A stretch of 64,000 nt of DNA from Acrocarpospora catenulata. GTDB lineage: Bacteria; Actinomycetota; Actinomycetes; Streptosporangiales; Streptosporangiaceae. Below are positions 52,307 through 62,754 of the stretch, piece after piece (the stretch's first letter is position 1; every line of letters starts with the position of its first letter). A model generated the notes under the pieces. It made no database searches. It had not been told where the DNA came from and saw only the letters and a list, made by a program, of their open reading frames with translations. Where the stretch lies: contig NZ_JAHCST010000011.1 of the NCBI RefSeq assembly GCF_018476525.1, forward strand, positions 185,363-249,362, given 5' to 3'. A program made the position numbers and the translations under genes.

Positions 52307-53146
52307 GTGATTCCCGCGAACTTGGCAGTGACTACCCAGAGCCACCGAGTAGCCACCACCCGGCACTATCTCATGTGCCGGCCGGAGTTCTTCGCCGTGA
52401 CGTATGCGATCAACCCCTGGATGGACCCGGCAGCGGGCGCGAGCGCGGCGACGGCCGTACACCAGTGGGAGGCCCTGAAGCGGGCCTACGAGGAGCTGGG
52501 CCACAAGGTCAGTGTGATCGACCCGATCGACGGCCTGCCGGACATGGTGTTCGCCGCCAACGGCGCGCTGGTCGTGGACGGCAAGGTGTACGGGGCGCGG
52601 TTCGCCCATTCCGAGCGGGCCGCCGAAGCCCCCGCGTACCTGAACTGGTTCACGGGACAGGGGTACCCGGTCAAGGAACCGGCCTTCACGAACGAGGGCG
52701 AAGGCGACTTCCTCACCCTGGACGAAATGATCCTCGCCGGGACGGGTTTCCGCACCGACGTAGCCGCGCACATGGAGGCCCAGGAGTTCCTCGGCCGCCC
52801 GGTGATCACCCTCCGCCTGGTGGACCCCCGCTTCTACCACCTGGACACCGCGCTCTTCCCGCTCGGCGACGGCAACATCGCCTACTACCCGGGCGCGTTC
52901 TCCGAGGGCAGCCTGAACGTGCTGCGCCGCCTGTTCCCGGACGCGATCCTGGCCGGTGAGGCGGACGCGACGGTGCTCGGCCTGAACGCGGTCAGCGACG
53001 GTCTGAACGTGGTCGTCAACGCCGAGGCCACCGGGCTCCAGGACAGCCTGACCCGCGCCGGGTACCAGGTCGTCCCCGTGGACCTGTCCGAGCTGCGCAA
53101 GGCCGGCGGCGGCCCGAAGTGCTGCACCCTGGAGATCCGGTCGTGA
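52307..53146 (+). CDS. ddaH: Dimethylarginine dimethylaminohydrolase-like (amidinotransferase fold)
   Basis: 279 residues from GTG 52307, 6 bases after GGAGA (52296-52300). Guanidine-modifying pentein fold: HYLMCRPEFFAVTYAINPWM, DMVFAANGALVV (substrate-binding D-M-V-F-x-A-N), NEGEGDFLTLDE with acidic ligand E132, FYHLDTALFPL with catalytic H178, and a C-terminal GGGPKCCTLEIR with the cysteine nucleophile (C272 or C273). It hydrolyses methylated arginine to citrulline, or arginine itself in related enzymes. Overlap with the ornithine aminotransferase gene (GTGA) suggests the product enters ornithine catabolism. Confidence 0.88.
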   Translation: MIPANLAVTTQSHRVATTRHYLMCRPEFFAVTYAINPWMDPAAGASAATAVHQWEALKRAYEELGHKVSVIDPIDGLPDMVFAANGALVVDGKVYGARFAHSERAAEAPAYLNWFTGQGYPVKEPAFTNEGEGDFLTLDEMILAGTGFRTDVAAHMEAQEFLGRPVITLRLVDPRFYHLDTALFPLGDGNIAYYPGAFSEGSLNVLRRLFPDAILAGEADATVLGLNAVSDGLNVVVNAEATGLQDSLTRAGYQVVPVDLSELRKAGGGPKCCTLEIRS

Positions 53147-54336
53147 ACACCCGGGACATGGTCGAGCTGAGCGACCGCCGCAGCGCGCACAACTACCACC
53201 CGCTCCCGGTCGTCATCGCCCACGCGGAAGGCGCATGGGTGACCGACGTCGAGGGCAAACGCTACCTGGACTGCCTGGCCGGCTACTCCTCGCTCAACTT
53301 CGGGCACGGCAACCCCGAGATCCTGGCGGCGGCCCGGGCCCAGCTGGACCGGGTCACGCTGACCAGCCGCGCCTTCTACCACGACCAGTTCGCCGCCTTC
53401 GCGGCCGGTCTGGCCGACCTGTGCGGCAAGGACATGATCCTGCCGATGAACACCGGCGCCGAGGCCGTGGAGACCGCGATCAAGGTGGCCCGGAAGTGGG
53501 GTCACGAGGTCAAGGGCGTACGGGAACCCAACATCATCGTGATGGAGGACAACTTCCACGGCCGGACCACCACGATCGTGAGCTTCTCCACCGACCCGGA
53601 CGCCCGCGACGGCTACGGCCCCTACACCCCCGGCTTCAAGATCGTGAAGTACGGCTCCGCCGACGCGATCCGGGACGCCATCGACGAGAACACGGTGGCG
53701 GTGCTGCTGGAGCCGATCCAGGGCGAGGCGGGCGTGCTGGTGCCCCCGGACGGCTACCTGACCCAGGTACGCGAGATCTGCACGGCGGCCGACATTCTGT
53801 TCATCGCCGACGAGATCCAGTCCGGCCTGGGGCGGACCGGGCAGACCTTCGCCTGCGACCACGAGGGCGTCGTCCCGGACATGTACGTCCTGGGCAAGGC
53901 GCTCGGCGGCGGCGTGGTGCCGGTCTCGGCGGTGGCGGCCAACGCCGACGTGCTCGGCGTGATCCGGCCGGGCCAGCACGGCTCCACCTTCGGCGGCAAC
54001 CCGCTGGCCTGCGCGGTCGGCAACGCGGTGATCAACATCCTGAACCGGGGCGAGTTCCAGACCCGGGCCAGGGAGCTCGGCGAACGGCTGCATGACCGGT
54101 TGCGTGCCCTGCCGGGCGTGATCACCGTGCGCGGGCGCGGCCTGTGGGCGGGGGTGGACATCGATCCTTCGCTGGCCACCGGGCGTCAGGTGTGCGAGGC
54201 GATGATGCGCCAGGGCGTGCTGGCCAAGGACACCCACGGGTCCACCATCCGGCTGGCCCCGCCGCTGGTGATCTCGGCGGCGGACCTGGACTGGGCGGTG
54301 GACCGGCTGGAGCTCGCGCTCAAGGAGTTCGCGTAA
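53143..54336 (+). CDS. rocD: Ornithine aminotransferase
   Basis: 397 residues from GTG 53143, which overlaps the previous stop and has CTGGAG 8 bases upstream. Class III PLP aminotransferase: RRSAHNYHPLPVVI (ornithine-type N-terminus), MNTGAEAVETAIKVARKWG, NFHGRTTTIVSFS, LLEPIQGEAGVLVP, FIADEIQSGLGRTG and LGKALGGGVVPVSAV with the PLP lysine K252. It converts ornithine and 2-oxoglutarate to glutamate semialdehyde and glutamate. The glutamate dehydrogenase at 56159 could process the glutamate. The 3' end overlaps the convergent phosphatase gene by 17 bases. Confidence 0.93.
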   Translation: MNTRDMVELSDRRSAHNYHPLPVVIAHAEGAWVTDVEGKRYLDCLAGYSSLNFGHGNPEILAAARAQLDRVTLTSRAFYHDQFAAFAAGLADLCGKDMILPMNTGAEAVETAIKVARKWGHEVKGVREPNIIVMEDNFHGRTTTIVSFSTDPDARDGYGPYTPGFKIVKYGSADAIRDAIDENTVAVLLEPIQGEAGVLVPPDGYLTQVREICTAADILFIADEIQSGLGRTGQTFACDHEGVVPDMYVLGKALGGGVVPVSAVAANADVLGVIRPGQHGSTFGGNPLACAVGNAVINILNRGEFQTRARELGERLHDRLRALPGVITVRGRGLWAGVDIDPSLATGRQVCEAMMRQGVLAKDTHGSTIRLAPPLVISAADLDWAVDRLELALKEFA

Positions 54337-55900
54337 GCCGTACCCGGGAGATCTCGGAGAGCCCGGGGGGATCGGCCAGAGTCGGGCTGTACCACCGGGC
54401 CTCCGCGGCTCCGTCACCTTCGCTTGCGCCTTCGCTGAAGGTCAGCATGGCCAGGGCGTTGGAGAACCAGGGTCCGTCGGTGATCTTCCAGCGGTAGGGC
54501 GGCCTGGGCAGCCTGGCGGTCCGCGCCAGCAGGCCGCCGGCCAGACCGGCCACGCCGAACTGGGCGAGGATGTTGGCCAGCCGCAGCAACCGGCTGAGCG
54601 GGTTGCGGATGGGCGAGCAGACCAGCTGGTAGACGGGCGCGCCCTTGATCCTGGCCACGTACGAGTAGTGCACGTCCCCCGAGAGCAGCAGCACGGTCGA
54701 GCCGGACCCGGCCAGCAGGCGGCAGAGCCGTTCGAAGGACCGGCGGAAGGCGGCCCAGTGCTCCAGGTCCACCGCCTGCCGGACGCGCTCTGAAAAGCGG
54801 GCCACCCGCCTGCCCCAGGCGCCGTCGGCCAGCGCCTCGTTCCACGCCTCCACGTGGTGGATCCCGGCCGGAAGCAGCACCGGCACCGAGGAGCCGACCA
54901 GCAGGAACTCATGGTCGCCCGCGACCTGCTCGACCAGCCAGCCCCATTCGGCGCTGTCCAGCATGCTCCGCGCGCCCGGCTCCAGGTGGCGGGCGCAGCG
55001 GGTGTCCAGCATGATCAGCCGGGTGGAGCCGTAGTCGCGGGCGTAACTCCAGCGGTTGGACATGGGGTCGGCGTCGGCCCGCTCGGCGAACGCGTCCAGC
55101 ACCTCGGCGCCGTCCGGGGCGGCCTTGATCTTGGCCAGCACCTCGTCGGCGGCCCGCTCGGCCGGGGTCAGGTTCCCCAGGTGCTGGTAGATCCAGTACG
55201 CCCCGAGCCCCGCCACCACCCGCCGCTGCCACCAGGCCACCTGGGCCATCTGCTCGCGCCAGGGCCGGGAGGTGTTCCAGTCGTCCCGCAGGTCGTGGTC
55301 ATCGAAGATCATCGCGGTGGGCACGGTCGAGAGCAGCCACCGGATCTCCGGGTCGGTCCACGCCTGCCGGTAGAGCTCGGCGTACTCCTCGAAGTCGGCG
55401 ATCTCGTCCACCGGCTCGGTGCCGTTCCGGCGGTTCCGGATATAGTCCAGCATTTCCACCGAGGGTTCGTCGGCGTAGACCTGGTCGCCGAGCATCAGCA
55501 GCAGATCCGGCAGCCCCTCGTCCACGGTGAGCGCGTGCCCGTACGCGCGGAGGGTGTCCACGCCGTGCGACAGGGTGTGCGCGGCGTCGTGCGGCACACT
55601 GGTCCGGCACGACCCGAACACCACCTTCTCCAGCCGTTCCACCGGCCGGATCACGCTCGGCTCGATGCCCTCCAACGGCCAGACCTCGGTCCCGTCCAGC
55701 GCCACCCGGTACGACACGGGCTTGCTGAGCGGAATGTCCAGGATGGCGTAATGGTGGCCGTGCACCGTAAAGGTGGGCTCGCTGACCCGTTCCTCCCCGG
55801 CGACCACGGTGACCGTACACGGCCTGCCCGTCTCGACCCAGATGGTCGCGACCGACGCGTCCACGTACCGGAGCAGGGGACCGATTACCAGGTCTGTCAC
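54320..55900 (-). CDS. PhoD-like alkaline phosphatase / phosphodiesterase
   Basis: 526 residues from GTG 55900. GGAGG touches the GTG, too close for normal use, while a -10-like TATCAC 6 bases upstream could give a leaderless mRNA. PhoD family: an N-terminal beta-sandwich (VIGPLLRYVDASVATIWVE), FGSCRTSVP, LLMLGDQVYADEPS (metal-binding G-D-Q-V-Y-A-D), AMIFDDHDLRDDWN, and LLLSGDVHYSYVA (G-D-V-H). No Tat or Sec signal peptide is visible, so unlike classical secreted PhoD this protein seems cytoplasmic. Substrate unknown. Confidence 0.87.
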   Translation of the reverse strand: MTDLVIGPLLRYVDASVATIWVETGRPCTVTVVAGEERVSEPTFTVHGHHYAILDIPLSKPVSYRVALDGTEVWPLEGIEPSVIRPVERLEKVVFGSCRTSVPHDAAHTLSHGVDTLRAYGHALTVDEGLPDLLLMLGDQVYADEPSVEMLDYIRNRRNGTEPVDEIADFEEYAELYRQAWTDPEIRWLLSTVPTAMIFDDHDLRDDWNTSRPWREQMAQVAWWQRRVVAGLGAYWIYQHLGNLTPAERAADEVLAKIKAAPDGAEVLDAFAERADADPMSNRWSYARDYGSTRLIMLDTRCARHLEPGARSMLDSAEWGWLVEQVAGDHEFLLVGSSVPVLLPAGIHHVEAWNEALADGAWGRRVARFSERVRQAVDLEHWAAFRRSFERLCRLLAGSGSTVLLLSGDVHYSYVARIKGAPVYQLVCSPIRNPLSRLLRLANILAQFGVAGLAGGLLARTARLPRPPYRWKITDGPWFSNALAMLTFSEGASEGDGAAEARWYSPTLADPPGLSEISRVRLTRTP

Positions 55901-56158
55901 CCTCCAGTGATACCGCAGCCGGACCGGCCGCCGCGACACACAGCCGACACACCACGACTCACTCCATAACGCCGAATTAACCGACCGGTTCCGCCGAGTC
56001 GTCCTATTCCGCAACGCCGTGAGTCCAGGATTGGATCAAACGAAACAGGCGTCGCTCACGGCGGGGTCCGATGGGAACGTTCCGGCAATGACGCCGGTAC
56101 GCCCGGTTCCTCGTGTTCAGCGACGCGCCGGCCACGACCTGGAGGAGCACGCTCCGAC

Positions 56159-57429
<1,271 letters not shown>

Positions 57430-57439
<10 letters not shown>

Positions 57440-58332
57440 TCCCCGTTCGCCGAACGGACGATCTCCTCACACAGGCGGTGCGTCTCCAGCGCGTCACCGG
57501 CATCGAGCAGGCGGCCTTCCCGGACCGCCTCCAGGAACTCATAGACGACCTGCTCGATGCCCCGCTGCCGGGACACCGGCGTCCAATCCGGCCGGCGGAC
57601 CAAGGTCTCGCCGTTCCCGGTGTAGGTGATCGTGTCGCCGAGGTTGACCACGCGGTGTTTCTGCCCGCCGCCCATGGTTTCGCAGGATTCCTCGGCGGCG
57701 CCGCTCACCCGGCTCATCAGGCCGAGCGCGGTGAATCCGGCACCGCCGAGTTCCAGGACGATGTGCTCGAGCAGGCCGTCCACGACTCGGGTGGTGATCC
57801 GGGTGGTGGTGATCTCGCCTGGGGCGAGGAAGCGCAGGGTGTCGGCGACGTGGATGAAGTCGTCGAAAGTGGCCGCACGCGGGTCCTCGGCCTGGCCGGT
57901 GCGGTTCTTCTGAAGCACGATCAGGTTCCTTGGCAGCTTGGCCAGGGCCGCGTAGCCGGGGGCGTACCTTCTGTTGAAGCCGACCATGAGTGAGCGTTCA
58001 CGCTCGCGGCCCAGCCGGACCAGTTTCTCGACGTCGGCCAGGTGGTAGGCAAGCGGCTTGTCCACGTAGACGGATACTCCGGCCTCCAGCAGCCGGGAGA
58101 CGATCTCGGAGTGGGCCTCGGTGGCCGCATGGACGAAAGCCGCGTCGATCCCGGACCTGATCAGCTCCCCCAGATCGGTGAACCGGCTCGGCACCCGGTA
58201 GGTGTCCCCCAGCCGATGGAGCGTCTCGCTGTTCCTGGTGCAGAACCGCAGGTCCAGCCCGGGGGTGGCGCCGAGCACCGGCAGGTACGCCTTCGCCGCG
58301 ATATCGCCGAGTCCGACGACTCCGATTCTCAT
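57430..58332 (-). CDS. Gfo/Idh/MocA family oxidoreductase
   Basis: 300 residues. N-terminal Rossmann fold: MRIGVVGLGDIAAKAYLPVL, AAFVHAATEAHSEIVSRLLEAGV and VYVDKPLAYHLADVE (the D/EKP motif with the catalytic lysine). NRRYAPGYAAL begins the C-terminal domain. Such NAD(P)-dependent enzymes act on sugars, inositols or similar. ATG overlaps the stop of the upstream epimerase-like gene. Substrate not evident. Confidence 0.88.
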
Positions 58333-59249
58333 CCCCCGACTTTACTCAAGGTCGCCTTGATCGCCTCGTCCACCGGCGTCGGGGCCAGGCCGAAGGTGGT
58401 CTCGAAGGCCGAGGAGTCGAGGAGGAACGGGCGGTCGAACTGGTAGCGGGTCTCCCGCATCTCGCGCATCAAGGGCCATGCCACGCCCATGGTCCTGATC
58501 AGCCAGCCGGGGATCTCGGTGATCCGGGGCGCGCGGGCTCCCGCCAGGCGTGCCGTGCGTTCGGCGATCTCCCGGGCGGAAAGGGCGGGGAGGGTGGGGA
58601 CGTGCCAGGGGCGGCCCCAGGCGCGTTCGTCGGTTCCCGCGATGGCCAGGGCCCTGGCCACGTCGGGGAGGTAGGACCAGGCGTGGGGGATGTCGGGGTC
58701 GCTGAGCACGGTGGCCCGCTTGCCCTGGGCGGTGGGGATGATCACGTAGTTGGTCAGGAACGCCTGGTCGGTGGAGCCGGGGCCGTAGTAGTCGGAGGCG
58801 CGGAGCTCGGTGACCCTGATCCTGCCCGCCTCGTGGGCGGCCAGTGCCCGGTGCCATATCTCGGCGCGGACGCGACCCTTGACGCCCTTGCTCGCCAGGG
58901 GGAGGTCCTCGGTCATCGGACCGGTCACGGGGCCGTAGCCGTACAGGTTGCCGAGGATGATCAGTGCCGCGCCGGTGGCCTCGGCGGTGCGGAGGAAAGA
59001 GGCGGCCATCGGGGGCCAGTCGATCGGCCAGCGGTGGTAGAGCGGGTTGACGCAGTTGTAGAGGGCGTCGGCGCCCTTGGCGGCGCGGATCAGCGCGTCG
59101 GCGTCCGCGGCGTTGGTGGCGATCAGCTGGGCGCCGGGGGCGCCGGAGCCGGACCGTGAGATCTGGACCACCTCGTGGCCCTGGTCCAGGAGGAGTGTGC
59201 CGAGCTGGCGGCCGACCTGGCCGGCGCCGACGATGACGTGCTTGCCCAT
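58329..59249 (-). CDS. NAD-dependent epimerase/dehydratase-like protein
   Basis: 306 residues from ATG 59249 with AAGGA upstream; a longer frame to 59321 runs into the operator. Atypical short-chain dehydrogenase: HVIVGAGQVGRQLGTLLLDQGHEV (GxGxxG nucleotide loop), ALYNCVNPLYHRWPIDWP, LIILGNLYGYGP (Y of the usual YxxxK region) and ELRASDYYGPG. NAD(P)-binding is sure; catalysis is not. Divergent from a TetR regulator with repeated operators between them, so it is probably the regulated target, with the Gfo/Idh gene coupled behind it. Confidence 0.85.
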   Translation of the reverse strand: MGKHVIVGAGQVGRQLGTLLLDQGHEVVQISRSGSGAPGAQLIATNAADADALIRAAKGADALYNCVNPLYHRWPIDWPPMAASFLRTAEATGAALIILGNLYGYGPVTGPMTEDLPLASKGVKGRVRAEIWHRALAAHEAGRIRVTELRASDYYGPGSTDQAFLTNYVIIPTAQGKRATVLSDPDIPHAWSYLPDVARALAIAGTDERAWGRPWHVPTLPALSAREIAERTARLAGARAPRITEIPGWLIRTMGVAWPLMREMRETRYQFDRPFLLDSSAFETTFGLAPTPVDEAIKATLSKVGG

Positions 59250-59284
59250 GGGGTGTTCCTTACCTCGGATCGCCGCTTCGTTAC

Positions 59285-59360
59285 GAGAGCAATGCTCTCT
59301 CTTTCGAGCACTATTCGTCAAGAGCGGTGCTCTCTCTTTGTTCTACCGCTCTGCTATGGT
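59285..59360. promoter_or_regulatory. TetR-type operators and leaderless TetR promoter
   Basis: GAGAGCAATGCTCTC (59285-59299) is a palindrome around a central A. AGAGCGGTGCTCT (59321-59333) is a second, related one, and both are followed by the same CTCTTT run, so they form 19-20-base direct repeats 36 bases apart. ACCGCTCT (59345-59352) is an inverted partner of AGAGCGGT. A -10 TATGGT (59355-59360) lies 6 bases before the GTG of the TetR gene, so the transcript would be leaderless and blocked by a bound repressor. Confidence 0.75.
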
Positions 59361-59366
59361 CGGATC

Positions 59367-60092
59367 GTGAGCGCAAGTCGTACCGCACGAGAACGAGTCC
59401 GGGCCGAGTTGGTCCGCGAGATCACCGACATCGCCCGCACGCAGCTGGCCACCGAGGGAGCGACGGGGATCTCCCTCCGCGCGGTCGCCCGGGAGATGGG
59501 CATGGCCTCCTCGGCCATCCACCGCTACTTCCCGACAAAAGACGACCTGCTCACCGCGTTGATCGTGGACGGTTACAACGCCGCCGGCGCCGCCGTCGAA
59601 GCCGCCGACGCCGTCTGCCCCCGCACCGAATACACCACCCGCTGGCTGGCCGTCTGCCACGCCATCCGCGACTGGGCCCTGGCCAACCCCCACGAGTACG
59701 CCCTGATCTACGGCTCCCCGGTCCCCGGCTACCGCGCCCCCCAGGACACCATCGCCCCCGCCGCCCGCAGCACCATCGTCTACGGCCGCATCCTCGCCGA
59801 CGCCCACACCGCCGGCCACCTCAACGCCCCCGACATCTGCCCCCCACCCCCCGACATCCTGGCCACCGACGCCCAAGCCGTCCGCGCCGTCATGCCCGGC
59901 GTCTCGGCCGACCTCGTCACCCGCGGCGTCATCGCCTGGACCGCCATCTACGGCATGGTCAGCTTCGAACTCTTCGGCCAGTTCAACAACGTCATCACCC
60001 ACCGCACCGAATTCTTCGACCACAACATGCGCTCCCTGGCCTACTTCCTCGGCCTGCCACCCCAAACCCCCGAAACTCAACGTTTCCGCTAG
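59367..60092 (+). CDS. TetR/AcrR family transcription regulator
   Basis: 241 residues from GTG 59367, the point where a transcript from the -10 TATGGT would begin; an in-frame extension upstream has no support. N-terminal HTH: ELVREITDIARTQLATEGATGISLRAVAREMGMASSAIHRYF in segments, with SSAIHRYFPTKDDLLTALI as the TetR signature in part. The C-terminal domain (ALIYGSPVPGYRAPQDTIAPA) resembles TetR_C_13/WHG-type actinobacterial repressors. It probably represses the divergent epimerase/oxidoreductase pair and itself. No gene is seen in the 220 bases that follow. Confidence 0.9.
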   Translation: MSASRTARERVRAELVREITDIARTQLATEGATGISLRAVAREMGMASSAIHRYFPTKDDLLTALIVDGYNAAGAAVEAADAVCPRTEYTTRWLAVCHAIRDWALANPHEYALIYGSPVPGYRAPQDTIAPAARSTIVYGRILADAHTAGHLNAPDICPPPPDILATDAQAVRAVMPGVSADLVTRGVIAWTAIYGMVSFELFGQFNNVITHRTEFFDHNMRSLAYFLGLPPQTPETQRFR

Positions 60093-60312
60093 CGCCGGCC
60101 CCCCGAATTGTGCGGATCAGGCTCGGCCCGGCGGATGACTTTTCTCCAGAGCATTTGGATCAAGCAACGAACCGGCTAAGGCGGGAGTTGCCGCTCGTTC
60201 GCGCCGGCCAGTCCCGCTGCGTTAGCCGGACTAATTCGATGAGATGTCGTCGAACTCACCGGTGTATCGCACCGCAGCCAGAACTGGCTGATCAACATGC
60301 GGATCGAACGCC

Positions 60313-61806
60313 ATGGTAGCTCGTGAAGGACAAGCGCGAGCTCTGCTGATCGCCGCCGACAGATTCACCGATCCCGGCCTGAATCGGTTACGTGCCCCCG
60401 TCCACGATGTGAGCCGCCTCGCTGAGGTCCTGGGCGACGCGGCAGTGGGAGGCTTCGACGTCCACCAGGTGGCGAACCGCCCCGCGTCAGAAGTGGCCGA
60501 GGAAATTGAAGGGTTTTTCTCGGCGGGCAAACGTGGCGATCTTCTCTTGCTGTACCTGTCGTGTCACGGGATCAAGGACACCGCGGGACGCCTGTATTTC
60601 GCGATGCCCAACACCCGGCTCGACCGACTTGCTGCCACGGGACTGTCGTCCGTGTTCGTCAACGAGCAGATGACGCACAGCAGGTCGGACCAGATAGTGC
60701 TGCTCCTGGACTGCTGCTACAGCGGCGCGTTCGCGGATGGTTTCGCCCAGCGCACAGCTCCCCAGATCGACCTGGACCGCTTCCGCGGACGCGGGCGAAT
60801 CGTGATCTCTTCTTCGTCGGCGCTGGAGTACTCCTACGAGGCCAACACCGGTGTTTTCGCCCAGGTAGGTGCTCCGTCCATCTTCACCAACGCCTTGGTG
60901 GAGGGGTTGCGCACCGGAGACGCCGATCTCGACGCCGACGGACTCATCTCGGTCGACGAGCTTTATGACTATGTCTTCGACCGGGTACGGAGGGACACTC
61001 CCAACCAGACTCCGGAGAAAGTGGGCAGCGTACGTGGCGATATCGTCATCGCCCGCAGCGCCGGCGGTGGCGGTGAGCCGCTTCCAGCGGAAATAACGAC
61101 AGGGTTGGCGGAATCCAACCTCGCCTTGCGCGTGGGCGCGGTGTATTCGCTGGGTGAACTGCTCAACTCCAACCGTCCTGGACTTGCCCGGACTGCCCGC
61201 GCGCGTCTCCAAACGCTCCTCACCGACGACAGTCGGCGTGTGTCACAAGCCGCGGCCACCATTCTGCGTGTGGCACCTGCCGACCCCGTCCGGGACTCCT
61301 CGCCGTCGCCAGGTGGGGAAACAGCGTCCGACGTGGCGCGGACTCAACCCGAGCCGGAGCCTGCGGCTTCTCGCGGCCCCCGGGTCCGGTCTGCAGGCTG
61401 GTTCCGATTTTATTCAATCATCCTGTACGTGGTCCCGATTCTTGGGACTGCCTTCGGGTTGATCGTAGCGCTCTGGAAGCGGCGAAAAATCTACTTCCTC
61501 CAGCTATTTTACGCGATCATCGCCGATGGAATTCTGGCTTCCCTTAACCTCATCAGTCTTAACCCCAACTCATTTTATGGGATCATGTCGTACCGGGCCG
61601 GAAAGACTACCCGTGGATATCAATTCAGCCCCGATGATCATAATTACGAATGGGAAGGCAACCCTTCCGGCTGCGCCAAAATATCCAATATTTCGATCGA
61701 TATTTATGGTTTCAACCTGGAACCGCAGGTTTATTGGGTGATCGGGGCGGCACTCTGTCTTCCTCGGATCTATCTTCTTGTGGCCGCGCTTCGCCGGAAG
61801 GTGTAG
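60313..61806 (+). CDS. Caspase-like (metacaspase) peptidase with C-terminal membrane anchor
   Basis: 497 residues from ATG 60313; no clear ribosome site. Peptidase C14 domain (about 8-250): LLLLYLSCHGIKD with catalytic H85 and LLLDCCYSGAF with the likely nucleophile C135 (D-x-C-x-S-G). DLDADGLISVDE (about 205-216) fits an EF-hand-like calcium loop. A helical segment (about 258-322) resembles one or two HEAT repeats. After a Pro/Glu-rich linker come three hydrophobic segments (about 366-388, 399-416 and 474-492), so the catalytic part is probably cytoplasmic and membrane-tethered. The last third of the gene is lower in GC than its neighbours. Bacterial caspases of this kind have been linked to cell suicide and phage defence. 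Confidence 0.86.
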   Translation: MVAREGQARALLIAADRFTDPGLNRLRAPVHDVSRLAEVLGDAAVGGFDVHQVANRPASEVAEEIEGFFSAGKRGDLLLLYLSCHGIKDTAGRLYFAMPNTRLDRLAATGLSSVFVNEQMTHSRSDQIVLLLDCCYSGAFADGFAQRTAPQIDLDRFRGRGRIVISSSSALEYSYEANTGVFAQVGAPSIFTNALVEGLRTGDADLDADGLISVDELYDYVFDRVRRDTPNQTPEKVGSVRGDIVIARSAGGGGEPLPAEITTGLAESNLALRVGAVYSLGELLNSNRPGLARTARARLQTLLTDDSRRVSQAAATILRVAPADPVRDSSPSPGGETASDVARTQPEPEPAASRGPRVRSAGWFRFYSIILYVVPILGTAFGLIVALWKRRKIYFLQLFYAIIADGILASLNLISLNPNSFYGIMSYRAGKTTRGYQFSPDDHNYEWEGNPSGCAKISNISIDIYGFNLEPQVYWVIGAALCLPRIYLLVAALRRKV

Positions 61807-61836
61807 GCAGGCGCCTATCCGGGTCAGTGCCGATCA

Positions 61837-62754
61837 CTATCCACGGCCCGACCATGCTGACGTAGCGGGATCCCAGTGGCCTGGGTCGGAGCTGCTGAGC
61901 AGCGGTGTAATGAATACATCTGCCGCGGCTTGAGCCTCGGACAGATACCGACAGCCGCGCAGCCCGGTGACGTTCTTCGCCTCTGATTCGTAGCCGCGCT
62001 CCCATGAAGGTCCGGGAACGGTGAATTTGCTCGGCAGAGTTAAATCGATTCCGAGGTTGGTCCGCCGCAGAGTCTCGCTTGCGAGAGCAGTTCGCACAGC
62101 GGCACCGGCCAGTTGCTCGCGCTGGCTGATCAGGAGAAGGCCCGCGAGATCGCGCCATCAGCTTGATGCGACTCCATTGTGACGCTCGTACATGGCGCAG
62201 ATTTTGTCCGCAACGTGATTGGCAAGAGGATAAAGTTGCGCATCAGGCCAGTCGTCCGGCCAGGGTATTGCGATGCCGGGAGCCAATTTGACGATCTCGG
62301 GAACGCTTGTCGGGTGACGACCGGTAACGAAATCAACGCTTACGGAGCCCATTGGGCGTGCCCCCAACACGACGTTGAACGACTGCTTTGCTCCCCCTAT
62401 TTGATCTACATGCTCAGTATATTTCCCCGGGGTGAACGTGAAGAAATCCTGCAGGTCGATCTGGGCAGCCAGCAGCAGGGCCCCTCGCGCTTCTTTCGTG
62501 CTCTGTGCGTCAGGACGTTGTAGATCTATATCTTGGCTGAGGCGGGCCTCGGCCGGGTATCGCACCAGAAGGGCCTGACCTCCCTTCAGAAGCCACCCAT
62601 CCGGATCATGATGAAACACCCGCGCAGCCAGACGGCTGAAGTAGAAACTTCGGAGGATCTTGCCGGATTCCAACCCGGACTGCTTCGCGTAGGTGGAGAT
62701 CTTGCTTTTGATCGCCTGCTCGAAGTCGCGAGGAGTGGCGTACGGCTGAGTCAA
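61837..62754 (-). pseudogene. AbiEii/AbiGii-type nucleotidyltransferase toxin gene with in-frame TGA
   Basis: The frame runs 198 codons from ATG 62754, meets TGA at 62158-62160, then continues in the same frame to TAG at 61837-61839, 306 codons in all, a normal AbiEii length. Before the stop: LLKGGQALLVRYPAEARLSQDIDL (GG and S-x-D-I-D of the nucleotidyltransferase), VSVDFVTGR and ADKICAMYERHNGV. After it: WRDLAGLLLISQREQL, which continues the family R-x-R-D-L-x-D-L-L pattern. The expected residue is arginine, so CGA to TGA is the simplest change. The 198-residue product keeps motifs I-III but loses the C-terminal domain; activity is doubtful. The start overlaps the antitoxin stop (ATGA). Confidence 0.8.

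Noticed and set aside
60093..60312. A further gene between the TetR and caspase genes
   Set aside because: No frame in this 220-base gap has family resemblance or a ribosome site.
62158..62160. Selenocysteine recoding of the in-frame TGA in the AbiEii gene
   Set aside because: The family has arginine, not cysteine, at this place, and no selenoprotein of this family is known to me; a nonsense change is simpler.
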